DNA from: Agapanthus africanus
Taxonomy: Eukaryota > Streptophyta > Magnoliopsida > Asparagales > Amaryllidaceae
DNA length: 64,000 nucleotides
NCBI GenBank assembly: GCA_030015575.1
Contig: JASDDO010000004.1
Location: 320,982,654-321,046,653 of the forward strand
Direction: 5' to 3'
This document shows positions 34,790 to 44,640 of the stretch, piece by piece; the first letter of the stretch is position 1, and the number at the start of each line of letters is the position of its first letter. The translations under genes were made by a program, and so were the position numbers. Below the pieces are notes generated by a model. The model was not told the origin of the DNA. It saw only the letters and a list, made by a program, of their open reading frames with translations, and made no database searches.

Positions 34790-35729
34790 CTCGGAGAATT
34801 CAATTCAAGCTATCATACTCTTGTCCATCTATCTCAGTACTTTTTAACTTGATGAATATTTAGATTTGCTCACACATTTTCATACGACCGTTAATACTTC
34901 TTGAGGTACTTACCGACCGATTACTCATGTGCTTGCTGATTAGGTGATAGTATTTTCCTCGTCTTGCACCACCTAAGGCTTAGCAGTGACTCCCAGACCA
35001 GTTGGCCTTAGGGTACTAGGTGAAGAGGCACCCTCGCTATATATTTTTTTTATTGCTGCCTTGGCGATAACAAAACCAGTGTTCATTTTTCTTTTCACCA
35101 TTTTTATATTTTCTTCATTTTTTTCTTTCATACTTTGGCTTTTAGACAAGAGTATTTCAAGGTATCATCTACTATCCCGAGTTTCAAGACGTGTGTAAGT
35201 GCATATAGTAGGGTATCAACATTCAAATGTTTGGCTTCCAGAATAGAAACTATTTTTCAGACTTATTTTTATCCTCAGATTAGTGACTTCCTTCATCTTA
35301 CTAACCCTTAGGACAACAGCTCATAACTACTTATTACTAGTTCGTTTAAGAAAACTTCTAATTTTCTTGGTTTTCTTAAACTATTCCTATCTTTCATATA
35401 TAATTTTTCACTTTCTATTCTTTTATTATCAAAAATTTTTTTTGCTTATATATAGTATAATGCAAAGTATGCGTAAATAAGCACAAACCTCCACCAAACT
35501 TATTTTCAACAGTGTCCTCACTGTTGCTATCTGCTGAATCACAAAAACCTGTAAGCTTGGGGGGACATTATTAATGGGGGCAAGAATATATGAAAGTGAA
35601 AATCCTCCCCCAAACTTATTTTTGGCTCACAAATTTGAGGACAAAAGTTATGTTCAAGAGCCAAAAATATACCCCCCTCAAACATGAGTTGACAATACGA
35701 AGCATTTTAAGAGGGGGTGAGTCATTTGG
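34790..35729 (-). other. 3' untranslated region of element D, inner piece
   Basis: Non-coding and collinear with the 3' region of E (about 56840-57760, reversed). It includes the stretch around AACCAGTTGG...CTTAG...GGCACCCTCGCTATATA. Extra polypurine-tract-like CCCCCAAACTTATTTTT motifs lie near 35610 and 35500. Confidence 0.8.
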
Positions 35730-36524
35730 TCAAAGTAAGACTTTACAAAGACCAAAAGTTAACACCAACCATTCAAAGATTTTATCAGTATATCGTATAG
35801 GTTGGTGGAAGAATGTGTTGTATCGAGTCAAGAAAAAATGGGGAAGGGATAAGAGGTGGTCTGGAAAGGGCTTGAAATTAGAGAAAAGAAAGAATGAGGA
35901 TGAATGTGAATGATTAGGAAGAAGGAATGGTGACGGTTCAACCTCTATAGGTGGAGATTGATTAATCACAAAATACGTATTGTTTAAAAATTCAAGTTCG
36001 TCAGCAAAAAGTTCTTCAAAACTTTTATCAATGGTGTGATTGAACATTTTGCTGTCAAAGAGTTTTGTGCCAGAATTTATCCTACTTGATTCAAAAATTA
36101 TTGAGGTAGAGGACTCGAAAAACTCATCTATCTCATTTTCAAAAATATCCAAATCAAGTTGAATTTCTGGTATTATTGAACTTGAATTAACGGATTGTGA
36201 TTCATCAAAACTCACTGAAACTATAGGAACAGAAGAAGAACCGGAGAAAGTAGAAGGTGAAATGGGTAAACAAATTGGTGTGTCGAGTGTTGCTGAACCA
36301 GATGTGGAAGATGGAGGCTGTATTTCTTCGGGTATACCTTTATCATCAACTTCAAGATATTTTTGGGGTTCGGGAAGAATTAAAGGCTCAAGATGATGAC
36401 CACAAGGAAGTGAAAGGATTTGATGAATTGGTGGGACAAAATTATCCAAAATTTCGGGTTCATCAATCAATATATCCCCAACGTCAATCACCTCATTCAA
36501 GTGAAGGTTAAAATTCTCAAACAC
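35730..36524 (-). CDS. Element D acidic ORF, 264 residues, unrecognised
   Basis: A long open frame in the 3' half of the coding part of D. I do not recognise a domain. It is acidic and serine/proline-rich in the first two thirds (EEIQPPSSTSGSATLD, IPEIQLDLDIFENEIDEFFE), then ELFADELEFLNNTYFVINQS, and ends basic/aromatic with PIRYTDKIFEWLVLTFG. No protease, RT or integrase motif is present. In a complete Athila this place would hold pol. It may encode a protein specific to non-autonomous Athila relatives, or be a decayed remainder kept open by chance. As part of a virus-like fossil it is reported without reconstruction. Confidence 0.55.
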   Translation of the reverse strand: MFENFNLHLNEVIDVGDILIDEPEILDNFVPPIHQILSLPCGHHLEPLILPEPQKYLEVDDKGIPEEIQPPSSTSGSATLDTPICLPISPSTFSGSSSVPIVSVSFDESQSVNSSSIIPEIQLDLDIFENEIDEFFESSTSIIFESSRINSGTKLFDSKMFNHTIDKSFEELFADELEFLNNTYFVINQSPPIEVEPSPFLLPNHSHSSSFFLFSNFKPFPDHLLSLPHFFLTRYNTFFHQPIRYTDKIFEWLVLTFGLCKVLL

Positions 36525-36814
36525 CTCATCAAAAGTATGGTTTTCAGTCAGTTTTGGTTTAAGAGTGGAGGTGTAGAGATCACAAGGATTGGGTATGGTT
36601 TCACTTGAATGGACCCTTCACAGTTGGGTAAATCAAACACTACAAAGTCACACAACTTATCAGACATTCTATTTGGTGTACTTGATGAATCTATGAAATT
36701 GGAGTTGTGGATTTCAGTTTGGAATGGGGAGGTTTGATTAGGAAGGGTGTACAGTTCTATCTTACTACCCAAATTCTCATTTTGTCCTATGGCCGAATCA
36801 TATACTGAAAATTT

Positions 36815-37477
36815 TTAGGTAGCTTTGAAATTCTTTGCTTGCATCCACTCTGTTGTTTCCTTCCTAATTTGGTTCGACAATTCCAGAAATTTTTCTAATG
36901 TTTGCTCCAGACTAGTCTTGGGTAGATAAGGGGTTTCAGTATAAGATTGAAATTCCTGTGGATAATTAAAAATCCCAAATGACTGATTAGAAGAATTGTC
37001 TAGAGAAGGTGGAAAAGTCGGATTGGATTGATAGGAATAGAATGGTTGCGAAACTTGGGTAGGAGTAGGATCAATATTATGATAAGAAGAATATTGATAT
37101 TGGTTGGTTGGTTGGATATTTTCAATAGACATCTTATATGCCACAAACCTCCTATCAAACTCTTCTCTGGACAGTGGTGGTGATGGTTGATATTGGTCCG
37201 GGTTGAAATTTTGGCCTCTAGCCCTAGCTATGTGCTCAGCAATAGACATTCGTCTAGGGGCTTCCTCACTCTGGGTATGAACTGAAACAGGTGTAGGATT
37301 AGGATATGGTTGATAGGACCTAGACTGAGGTGGCCAACTGTTTCTTCCCTCTTGTTTTATATGATCTCTTAAGGACATGGAAGAGCCGGATGGTATATCG
37401 AAGGGATTACGAAAACAAGAAATATCTGGTTGTGGACAGCAAAGCTCGGCAAGTGTTCTTCTGTTTAGGTCACCCAT
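36815..37477 (-). CDS. Element D gag-like ORF, 220 residues
   Basis: Begins MGDLNRRTLAELCCP, resembling the N-terminus of Athila gag (M-D-RTL-EL). It has a long P/Q/Y-rich middle (YQPYPNPTPVS, QYQYSSYHNIDPTPTQ) and a helical end (LEQTLEKFLELSNQIRKE) like the region near the gag C-terminus. I do not see the capsid core found in element E or a CCHC knuckle. It is probably a shortened gag of a non-autonomous Athila derivative. The start is chosen as the first ATG after the leader. Confidence 0.6.
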   Translation of the reverse strand: MGDLNRRTLAELCCPQPDISCFRNPFDIPSGSSMSLRDHIKQEGRNSWPPQSRSYQPYPNPTPVSVHTQSEEAPRRMSIAEHIARARGQNFNPDQYQPSPPLSREEFDRRFVAYKMSIENIQPTNQYQYSSYHNIDPTPTQVSQPFYSYQSNPTFPPSLDNSSNQSFGIFNYPQEFQSYTETPYLPKTSLEQTLEKFLELSNQIRKETTEWMQAKNFKAT

Positions 37478-38422
37478 TATAAGAAGAGAAGAAAGGGGAA
37501 GGGGTAAAAAGGGGAGAAAATAATTGGTTTGTTTTGAAAAATGACGGATTTAGACAAATCACACAAAAATGCATAAACAACCTTAGAACTTTGGTTACCT
37601 AGGTCCAGTCTCTAGACCGCTCCTAGACTTCCAAAGGACAAGCCGCAGGATAAATCCTCTACCGCCTCTTTACTACTCTTGTAGCCAGGTAAGTGCCAGG
37701 TGAGTGGGAGGCTCCCCACTACGAAAGTAGTGGTCCTAATTAAGTAACCACTCGCCTTAGACACACTTGCCTAGACACCACAAAAGTAATGCGGATAAGC
37801 GATAGATTACCCACGACCTTTCTCTGTCCTTATTGAACGCGACAGTCCTTAGAGTCTGGTCTAGATATTTTTTAAATTAATGTAGGGTTGATGCAGATGC
37901 TCGGTTTGTGATTTGTGGGGCTTAGGAAGTGTGATGAAATTCCCACCTAATCTGGATTTTGGTCTTGCCCCTTAAAAATCCGTATTAAAATATGCAAAAA
38001 CAAACCGCAAAATAAAACTTTGCAAAAAGATTTTTGAGCGGCGATATTTTGCAAAGAATCCTGCAGAAAAGATATTTTATTGGATTTCAGAGGTGAGAGA
38101 AGGAGGTTAGAATCTTACCAGAGAAGACTGAAGCCCTAGATCTCCTAACTGGCCGCGCTTCCGCCGCCGATGTGCACTTCCGGCCACGGTTCCGCCGCAA
38201 GAGGGAGATATCAATTGATGAATTTTTTTCTGTGGCCTTCACTACTTCTCTGGATCTCAATGAATGTATCTGTCTCCTGTTTCCTCAAGTCCGTGACTCC
38301 AGATTCCCTCGCAAAATTCACACAATAATCGTTAAATATACAATTTGCAGTTTTGTTTTATTTATGATACAGATCGTATAAGAATTCAACACAAATAGTA
38401 AGAATAAAAAATTACGCACGTC
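37478..38422 (-). other. Leader of element D
   Basis: About 945 bp between primer site and gag-like ORF. It contains the GC pair (38151-38198) and the Athila-leader module (37650-37800) also seen in E and inside LTR A. No gene seen. Confidence 0.75.
38151..38198. promoter_or_regulatory. GC palindrome pair, leader of D
   Basis: GGCCGCGCTTCCGCCGCC (38151-38168) and CGGCCACGGTTCCGCCGC (38181-38198): diverged copies about 240-290 bp downstream of the primer site. Confidence 0.65.
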
Positions 38423-38440
38423 TCCCCGGCAACGGCGCCA
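38423..38440 (-). other. Primer binding site of element D
   Basis: Minus strand TGGCGCCGTTGCCGGGGA, the standard Athila-type site, two bases inside the 5' LTR. Confidence 0.93.
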
Positions 38441-38442
38441 TT

Positions 38443-39906
38443 TGATTGGTTCGAAAAAGTGTTTGTAGAATAACCGCAATCAGAACGGTGTCGCGTGTAG
38501 CTAGACCGAGGTGAGTTCGGGTCGTCCTCAGGGAAACATTGAATCTTTTACTCTTACTTTAGATGTGTTGAAAAAGAGAGGAGGAATAAAGAATTTTGTG
38601 GAAAGGTTTCTAGATTTACGTTAAGCAAGAATACAAAATATATAGATCTAGATTATTTTAGGGATGTAGTTAATATAATAAGAGAGCTTGTAGGGTTCGT
38701 TAGGATTTAGTAGTTATGGACGATTAATTAAAAGTTACCCTTTTTATCCTTTAATAGATTTAAAACTAGAACGACGGTGATGCGTGTAGATTAGGCTTTC
38801 TGGAGGGAAAAGGAATCCCACTCTTAACCCTTATCTCGACACGGAACTCCGTTCATATCTAGCCTTTACCAAAACAATCATTAATTTAATTTCTAATCGC
38901 GGTCGGAACTAACAAAGAATTGTTAGCGCGCCCGATTAGGATGTTAATGATTCTTTTGATAAAGTTCATAAACTTTATAGGACTTAAAAAGGGTTTAGAG
39001 ATGTTCATCATCCATTAGCCTACCCTAATCCTATGAACCCTAACAAGCGGAGAATTACTCGCGCATGTTGGGAGAAAAAGAGATGGAGAGAAAATGCATA
39101 ATTAAACTACGAAGAAATAGAATAAGAAAAAGAAAGCTACCTTTATTAATCAACAATATTCATTACACTTTGATTCCTTAGAAATTGATTATAAAGACTA
39201 GTTTGCTTCTCGATCTCTTCCAAGGAGGTAGACGAACAGTTGATGATCAGTCTGGATGCGTGAGCCGTCTTGGACTTCGTGATCTTGTCGGCTTGATAAT
39301 TTTTCCAAGAGGCTCTCGGTCTTTATTTATAGTCCCAAAGCCAAAAATTTAGCTTCCAAAATTGGAAGCTAACAGTATAGATTCACCCCCAAAAATTGCA
39401 TGCCCTAACTCCCCAATATTGCCGCGGATCCGCGGCCCAAGGGGGGTATGGCCGCGGATCCGCGGCCATTTGATCATATCCATTGATCAAAATTCTGGGG
39501 ATGGATCCTTGTGACATGTGCCAATCTCTGGAACTTTTGGATCTTTGAAATCTTCTCGTAGTTGCTGCCAGACTTGATCTCTAAGTTTTTGATTCCTTAA
39601 TTAGGCAGGTTTTCTTTAACAACTTGATTTTCTTGATTTTAGTCTTGGAAAATCCTGCACAACTTGGAAAAATTATGCACAACAACTCAAATAATATTTA
39701 GTAGACTTTGTTCTACTAGAATTTGGTCAATGATATTATTTGCATACATTTTCCTACCAAAAGCTAATTATAATATATCAACACATGGAAAATAGTATTT
39801 TTACACATAAACCCTCATATGTATGATAAATTATAATAAAGACCTTTTTACATATGGAAATGGTTGGAAAAATGTAATAAAAATGTGCAGTTTTATCAAC
39901 TGAACT
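38443..39906 (-). repeat. 5' LTR of element D (1464 bp)
   Basis: Plus strand starts TGATTGGTTCG next to the primer site and ends CAACTGAACT before GTGGG. Its last 986 bp (38921-39906) align with the 3' LTR. The inner ~480 bp has no counterpart there, but it resembles the end of the LTR of F near 46082-46560. TATA box (minus) at 39322-39332. Confidence 0.85.
39421..39467. promoter_or_regulatory. GC palindrome pair, 5' LTR of D
   Basis: GCCGCGGATCCGCGGC (39421-39436) and GCCGCGGATCCGCGGCC (39451-39467), both perfect palindromes, unlike the less regular pair in the other LTR. Confidence 0.82.
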
Positions 39907-39911
39907 GTGGG
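39907..39911. repeat. Candidate target duplication of element D, right copy
   Basis: GTGGG, matching 23308-23312. Confidence 0.75.
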
Positions 39912-40447
39912 TTCACTTGTATCGTGACCACCATTGTACTTTATATTTTCAGTTGTATCTAGTAACTCCATTAACCAGACTGTATTATTTATTAGACTAT
40001 AGACCAGTTGTATTATTATTTCGATCTTAGAGTCGCGCGTTGTATTATTATGGGTTTTCAAGTTGATTTGAGTTTCCTTTTGAGTTTTGATCTTTACCCT
40101 TCGGCGTTGTATATTATATTGCTTGCGTGGTTGTGACCGTCGATTGACGGAGAGCTAGTTCCCGCTTGGGAATGCCTTTTATCATTCATGTACATATTTA
40201 TCATGTTGTACCCCATTCGGGGCTAGTATTTACAAAGGAAACTCTGCCGAAATTTTCAGAAAAGACTTGATTTTTTAAAAACGCACAATCCGGCTTATTC
40301 TATTAAAACCACTTCTTTAAAACCAGTTTTCTTTCATTTATTATTTAAAATGGTTTAGATTTCTGGGCTTTTGGCTTACTTGAATTAGATGTGGTCCTAT
40401 CGACTTCATACGATTCAAGTGCCAGTCACGTGTTATTTCGGGTCGTG
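39912..40447 (+). repeat. Old LTR-like sequence G, right piece
   Basis: Continues the flank of D. It has TTCACTTGTATCGTGACC, TTGTATTATT-rich DNA, and an end TATTTCGGGTCGTGAC near 40445, the usual 3' terminus style of Tekay-type LTRs. No primer binding site follows, so the neighbouring Tat-like element probably cut into it. Confidence 0.5.
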
Positions 40448-41854
40448 ACTGTTTTTATACAGAAGTCTTTGCTTCTCTTCGAATATATTGATTCGCTATT
40501 AAGAAATCAAATGATCTTAGGGTTCATCACTCGTTCATAAAATTTGTAATTTTACGAGAGATTGATCCTAACATATAAAAATAAAAAGATGCGCACCATC
40601 AAACGCATGTACACCCGTCTTAAAAACAGATGAAAATTGAGATTTTCACTTCTCTTCAAATAAGAGAAGAAGAAAAGAAGATAAAAAAGAAGTCATGGCT
40701 TCTTAACGAAAGCTTGTGCTTTCTAATAGAAACAAGTGCGCGCCCAAATCAGTGCGTGCTTAATAATAAAAGTTTCTGCTCTTAGGAAAATTTTCTCTGA
40801 AGGCATGCGCATCACGTGATACCCACGTGTGCACACATAATGAAAATTGCCCCTGAAAGAATGCACATCACGTGACACCCATGTGTGCACACTTAATAAA
40901 AATCGCTTATGAAGGCATGCGCATCATGAGTGCACACATGACCCCTGTTGTGCAAATGTCACTTGCAATATATACGCACCTACATACATGTGCACATATA
41001 TAACTTGAAACCCATAACAAATGTGTCATGTGATACACATATGCAATATCTTTGAAATAAAATAGTGCGTAACCATATGCAACGAACGTGCACACTCTTT
41101 TCAAATGGAATAAACGAGCATGTGCGTCATATATACTTGTGCGCTTGCACCATAAAACATCATTTAATCACTTAAACAAAGTTTAATTAAGTGATGAAGC
41201 TTCTGGTTTCTCACATGCAATGTATTGATCAAAATATCAATAAACCTAAGTGATCTTTATCTTAAAGATGACTAAAGGTCCTTGATCCATAATTGTTAAG
41301 TTGATCTTAATCCAAAACAGGATTAACAAGCCTTAACCATATATTCCTGAGTTGATCTTAATCTCAAAGATGACTAACGATCCTCAGATGACAAGTTTCG
41401 AACTGACCGATCTCGTTTACACGAGATCTGCATCCTAAGTTCGACCCCCATAACATATATATACGGATTTGGACTAATCCGTGTCCTACGGATGACGATA
41501 TAAACTAGCCTCCGTATACAATCCACGGGCAACCATAACAAATAATAAATATAACACGACACAAAGTGACCTACCGGAGTAGGTGAAAGTGGTTATCGCA
41601 ACGCGATAACGTAATTAACCGCAGGGGCATGCGCCTGTAGGGAAGAACGTCCCCACAATAAAAAACCCCTCAAAGAGGGGGAATCTGATAAAGTCACGCT
41701 ACAACGGTCACACCTGTCCAAACCACCAATATATGGTGCCATAAATCAACTTGGCATCTTCGGAGAGATGGATGGATATGATCCAAATAGTATCCTCCCC
41801 CAAATTCAGGCAAGACGATCTATCCCAGTTCGTCTCTGTTTTCGGCGGTAAACA
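40448..41854 (+). repeat. 5' LTR of the Tat-like element (left edge uncertain)
   Basis: The right edge is firm: GGCGGTAAACA at 41854 is followed by a Tat-type primer site. The left edge lies somewhere in 40448-40575. The interior has TGCGCAC-type words, three ~55-bp tandem units with G-boxes (40799-40945), and a CCCCTCAAAGAGGGG hairpin at 41666-41680. The partner LTR is outside the window. Confidence 0.65.
40799..40945 (+). promoter_or_regulatory. Tandem ~55-bp units with G-box cores in Tat-like LTR
   Basis: Units start near 40799, 40854 and 40910 (the last partial), each with ATGCRCATCA and TGTGCACAC. CACGTG lies at 40813-40818, 40824-40829 and 40869-40874. G-boxes bind bHLH/bZIP factors, so this may be a U3 enhancer. 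Confidence 0.65.
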
Positions 41855-41859
41855 GATTT

Positions 41860-41878
41860 TGGCACGCCCAGTGGGATC
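41860..41878 (+). other. Primer binding site of the Tat-like element
   Basis: TGGCACGCCCAGTGGGATC, five bases inside the LTR end. This is the type seen in plant Tat/Retand elements. Confidence 0.85.
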
Positions 41879-43250
41879 TCTTCCTCTTTCCACTCTACAC
41901 TTTGTATGTCGTGTTTCGCGAACAAAATCGTGGTTCGTTATGATCATGGTTGCCCTTGGATTTGAAATACTAAAATTTAGTGTTTTGTCTCTGTGCAGAA
42001 TCAATGACCTCCCACTGCACTTCTTGCAACAACAACACCCTTTCCATCCCAGCCGGAGGAGTGACGTGCGAGCCCAACGTGGCCACCATCTTCTCGATGC
42101 CGGTGGGACAGGTAACTTAAGCCACTACTGGACTTTTCTTTGGGACCATGCTCCCACCCATGAGTTTTTGCGCCTCAATGCCCTAAGAAGAAACTCCCCG
42201 AAAGTCGGTCTTTGATCGGCTAGCTAATGTGGCGGCTCCTATCAGCAAGCCGTCCAACTCCGAAGTCTCAGTCTTCAATCGACTGAAGAAGAACTCGATG
42301 GGGCCCGTAAAGAAGTTCATGATTCTAGGAGGAGTTTCCCTAAAACGGCTATCCCTCCCTGCTCTTGCCATGCATGAAGCCAGCAAAAGTGCTTTGCCTC
42401 CAAGACGGTCGGTCTTCAACAGATTGACCAACTCTGCTCCAGCTCCGCTAAGAACGTTCGTCTTCTATATGCTGACAACAGGCGAAGCTCCCTAGCAATG
42501 CCTAGAGCACAATGAAGATGCCTCGAATGATGAGGCGGTTCCTACTGCCATGCATACTCGGTGTCGCTACTTTCGCCGAGTTAGATAGGCTGGGCGCAAC
42601 TCTCCCTCCGGGCTTACCCCGCCAGCTTCGATGGTGGATATTGACGCTTCTATTCCAACTAGGAACATCTTCGACCTACTTAGGAGGGTGCATAAAAAAC
42701 TCCCTGACGACGGTTCCGAAAAGATCACCTCCGCCTGCAGAAGCTTCAGTGCAAAAGCAGCCAGGGAAACTTTATCAGTGGCTCTCCTTACAAATCTACA
42801 GAGTCTAACTGAAAGTCCAAGAATGATGAAAGCTATTCTCATCAACCGAAAATATCCAAGGTCCGACGAGAAAAGATCTGCTCCTCCGCCATACAATGGG
42901 GGATTTCTTGTAAAGAGGTTCCTGTGATAGCGGCTCCTCCTGCTCCAACCTCTCATAAAAGGGTGAGGCCAGAGAAAATTCTATCGCCAAAGGCAAAACC
43001 CAAAGGCGAGAGCTCTAAATGCCCCAAGTCTGGGGGCATAACTATACATACGGTCTATATGACTAATGGTAAAGAGGAGAGCCGTACTTCTGTGAGTCAA
43101 AGACCTCATACCCGGTCATTGACGAAAGCTTAGGAGCAATAGTAGAAGCTCCAAGATATGCTTGCCAAGATGGCAACACTTACCGGACCTAAAGAAAGTC
43201 TGAACAAAGAAACAGAGCAGCGCCAGGAGCAAGAAACTGAAACAGAGTTC
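41879..43250 (+). pseudogene. Tat-like element leader and gag N-terminal region
   Basis: Fragments read SEVSVFNRLKKNSMGPVKK and PPRRSVFNRLTNSAPAP. These repeated SVFNRL motifs are typical of the N-terminal gag region of plant Tat-lineage elements. The rest is proline/serine-rich and decayed. Antisense frames are shadows. Confidence 0.65.
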
Positions 43251-44640
43251 TTGTAACCGGTGCTGGAAAAGAAAGATAAAGAAGCTGCAGAGCAGGCTGC
43301 TAACATAAAGCAGATGGCTCTTCTGTTCCAGGATATGGTTGGGATGATGATCCAACCAGAACCACCGGATGAAGATCCTCCGGTGATTTTCGAAAATGAT
43401 AGAGGGGAAACATCGAATCCTCCCCCGGCCCTATCAACGGTCAAGGAGGAGACGATCTCTAAGGAAGCATTGGATGATTATATCGCTCAGCAAATTAGAG
43501 CTCACCAGGCCAATGAAGCTACCAACCAACTTGTCAAAACCGGACGACTGTATCCGGCCTGGTATGACCAGATAAAGTACCTACCGGGATATACGATCCT
43601 GAAGTTCCACGTATATAAAGGAACGGGTAATCCTCATCACCACGTCTCACAATTCAGAGCTCTGTATGGCAATACCGGAGGCGACGACAAACTGCCTCTT
43701 TGCTAATTCGTTGAAAACTTATCGGAAACAGCTTTCGAATGGTACTCAGAGCTCCCAAATGACTCCGTGAAAACCTTCTCTGAAATAGAGTTTCTCTTCA
43801 TGCAAAGATTCGCCAGTGTGAGTGAGCACATTCCAATCACATCATTGATCAACTCCAGGGTCAAACCAGGGGAAACATGGATCCAATATGCGATCCGATG
43901 GTGGAACCTGTAGTCCAAATGCGAACAGCGTATTGAGGAGTCTCCGGCCGTGGGGATGTTCATTAGGAATATTGATCCCCAGTCGAACGTGTCCCAGTTT
44001 ATGACCTTCTTCAAGCCTACCCGTTCCAGGCGCTGATTGATAAGTGAGCATGAATGGATCAGAAGAGTCATGATCCTTCCTCCTCAAGCAAGGACCCTTG
44101 GAATAATAAAGGCAAAGGAAAAGCAGCCTTTATTGCAAATGCGGTTCGAAATCACATGTCCGCCAAAATAACACTCGTGCATGCCCGTCCCTGGAAGAAA
44201 GGTTGGGACGTGCTTATTTGTTCCCTTGCGATAAGACGAGGAGATTTTTTGAGCTGGCGATGCAAAATTATCTGATCACATTGCCAGACCCGCGGCGACC
44301 CGCACAAGCCGGTGACGTCAATAACCCCAACTACTGCTCCTATCACCAGGTAGTGAGCCATCCAATTGAGGACTGCTACGTCTTAAAAAAGTGGGTTGAG
44401 GACCAGTACCAGCAGGGGAAATTCGCACTGTCCTATAGCTGGAGGATAGATCCACCCCAAAAGCACGCTCCTAAAAAGGTAGATGCGCAGGGGGCATCTT
44501 GCTCGCTCGTGGAAGAAGCTCCATGGGAAGTATTTCTTTCAGCAAAGACTAAAAGAACACTGAAAGATATACAAGCATGTACGACGATTAAGTGGAAAAT
44601 CCCACTTGAGCCCGAAATTATATAAGGGATGTTGAAACCG
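43251..44640 (+). pseudogene. Tat-like element gag core remnant
   Basis: The gag core of a Ty3/gypsy Tat element: acidic linker (PPDEDPPVIFENDRGE), then RLYPAWYDQIKYLPGYTIL, FHVYKGTGNPHHHVSQFRAL, and further capsid segments such as ETAFEWYSELP. Near 44320-44420 is the C-terminal YCSYHQVVSHPIEDCYVLKKW motif. Gag forms virus-like particles and binds element RNA. Broken. Confidence 0.82.

Larger units (their letters stand above)
23313..39906 (-). mobile_element. Element D: Ty3/gypsy Athila-type, non-autonomous, with C inside
   Basis: On the minus strand: 5' LTR (39906 to 38443), primer site TGGCGCCGTTGCCGGGGA (38440 to 38423), leader, two sizeable ORFs (37477-36815 and 36524-35730), 3' untranslated region, polypurine tract (24363-24349) and 3' LTR (24348-23313). 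Element C sits inside the 3' untranslated part. Excluding C the element is only about 6.6 kb and has no recognisable protease, RT or integrase, so it must have depended on another Athila. The two LTRs are unequal in length and clearly diverged, older than B, C and E. GTGGG flanks both ends. Confidence 0.82.

Noticed and set aside
41666-41680. CCCCTCAAAGAGGGG hairpin read as a bacterial-type terminator
   Set aside because: It lies near the end of a plant LTR; a bacterial terminator makes no sense here.
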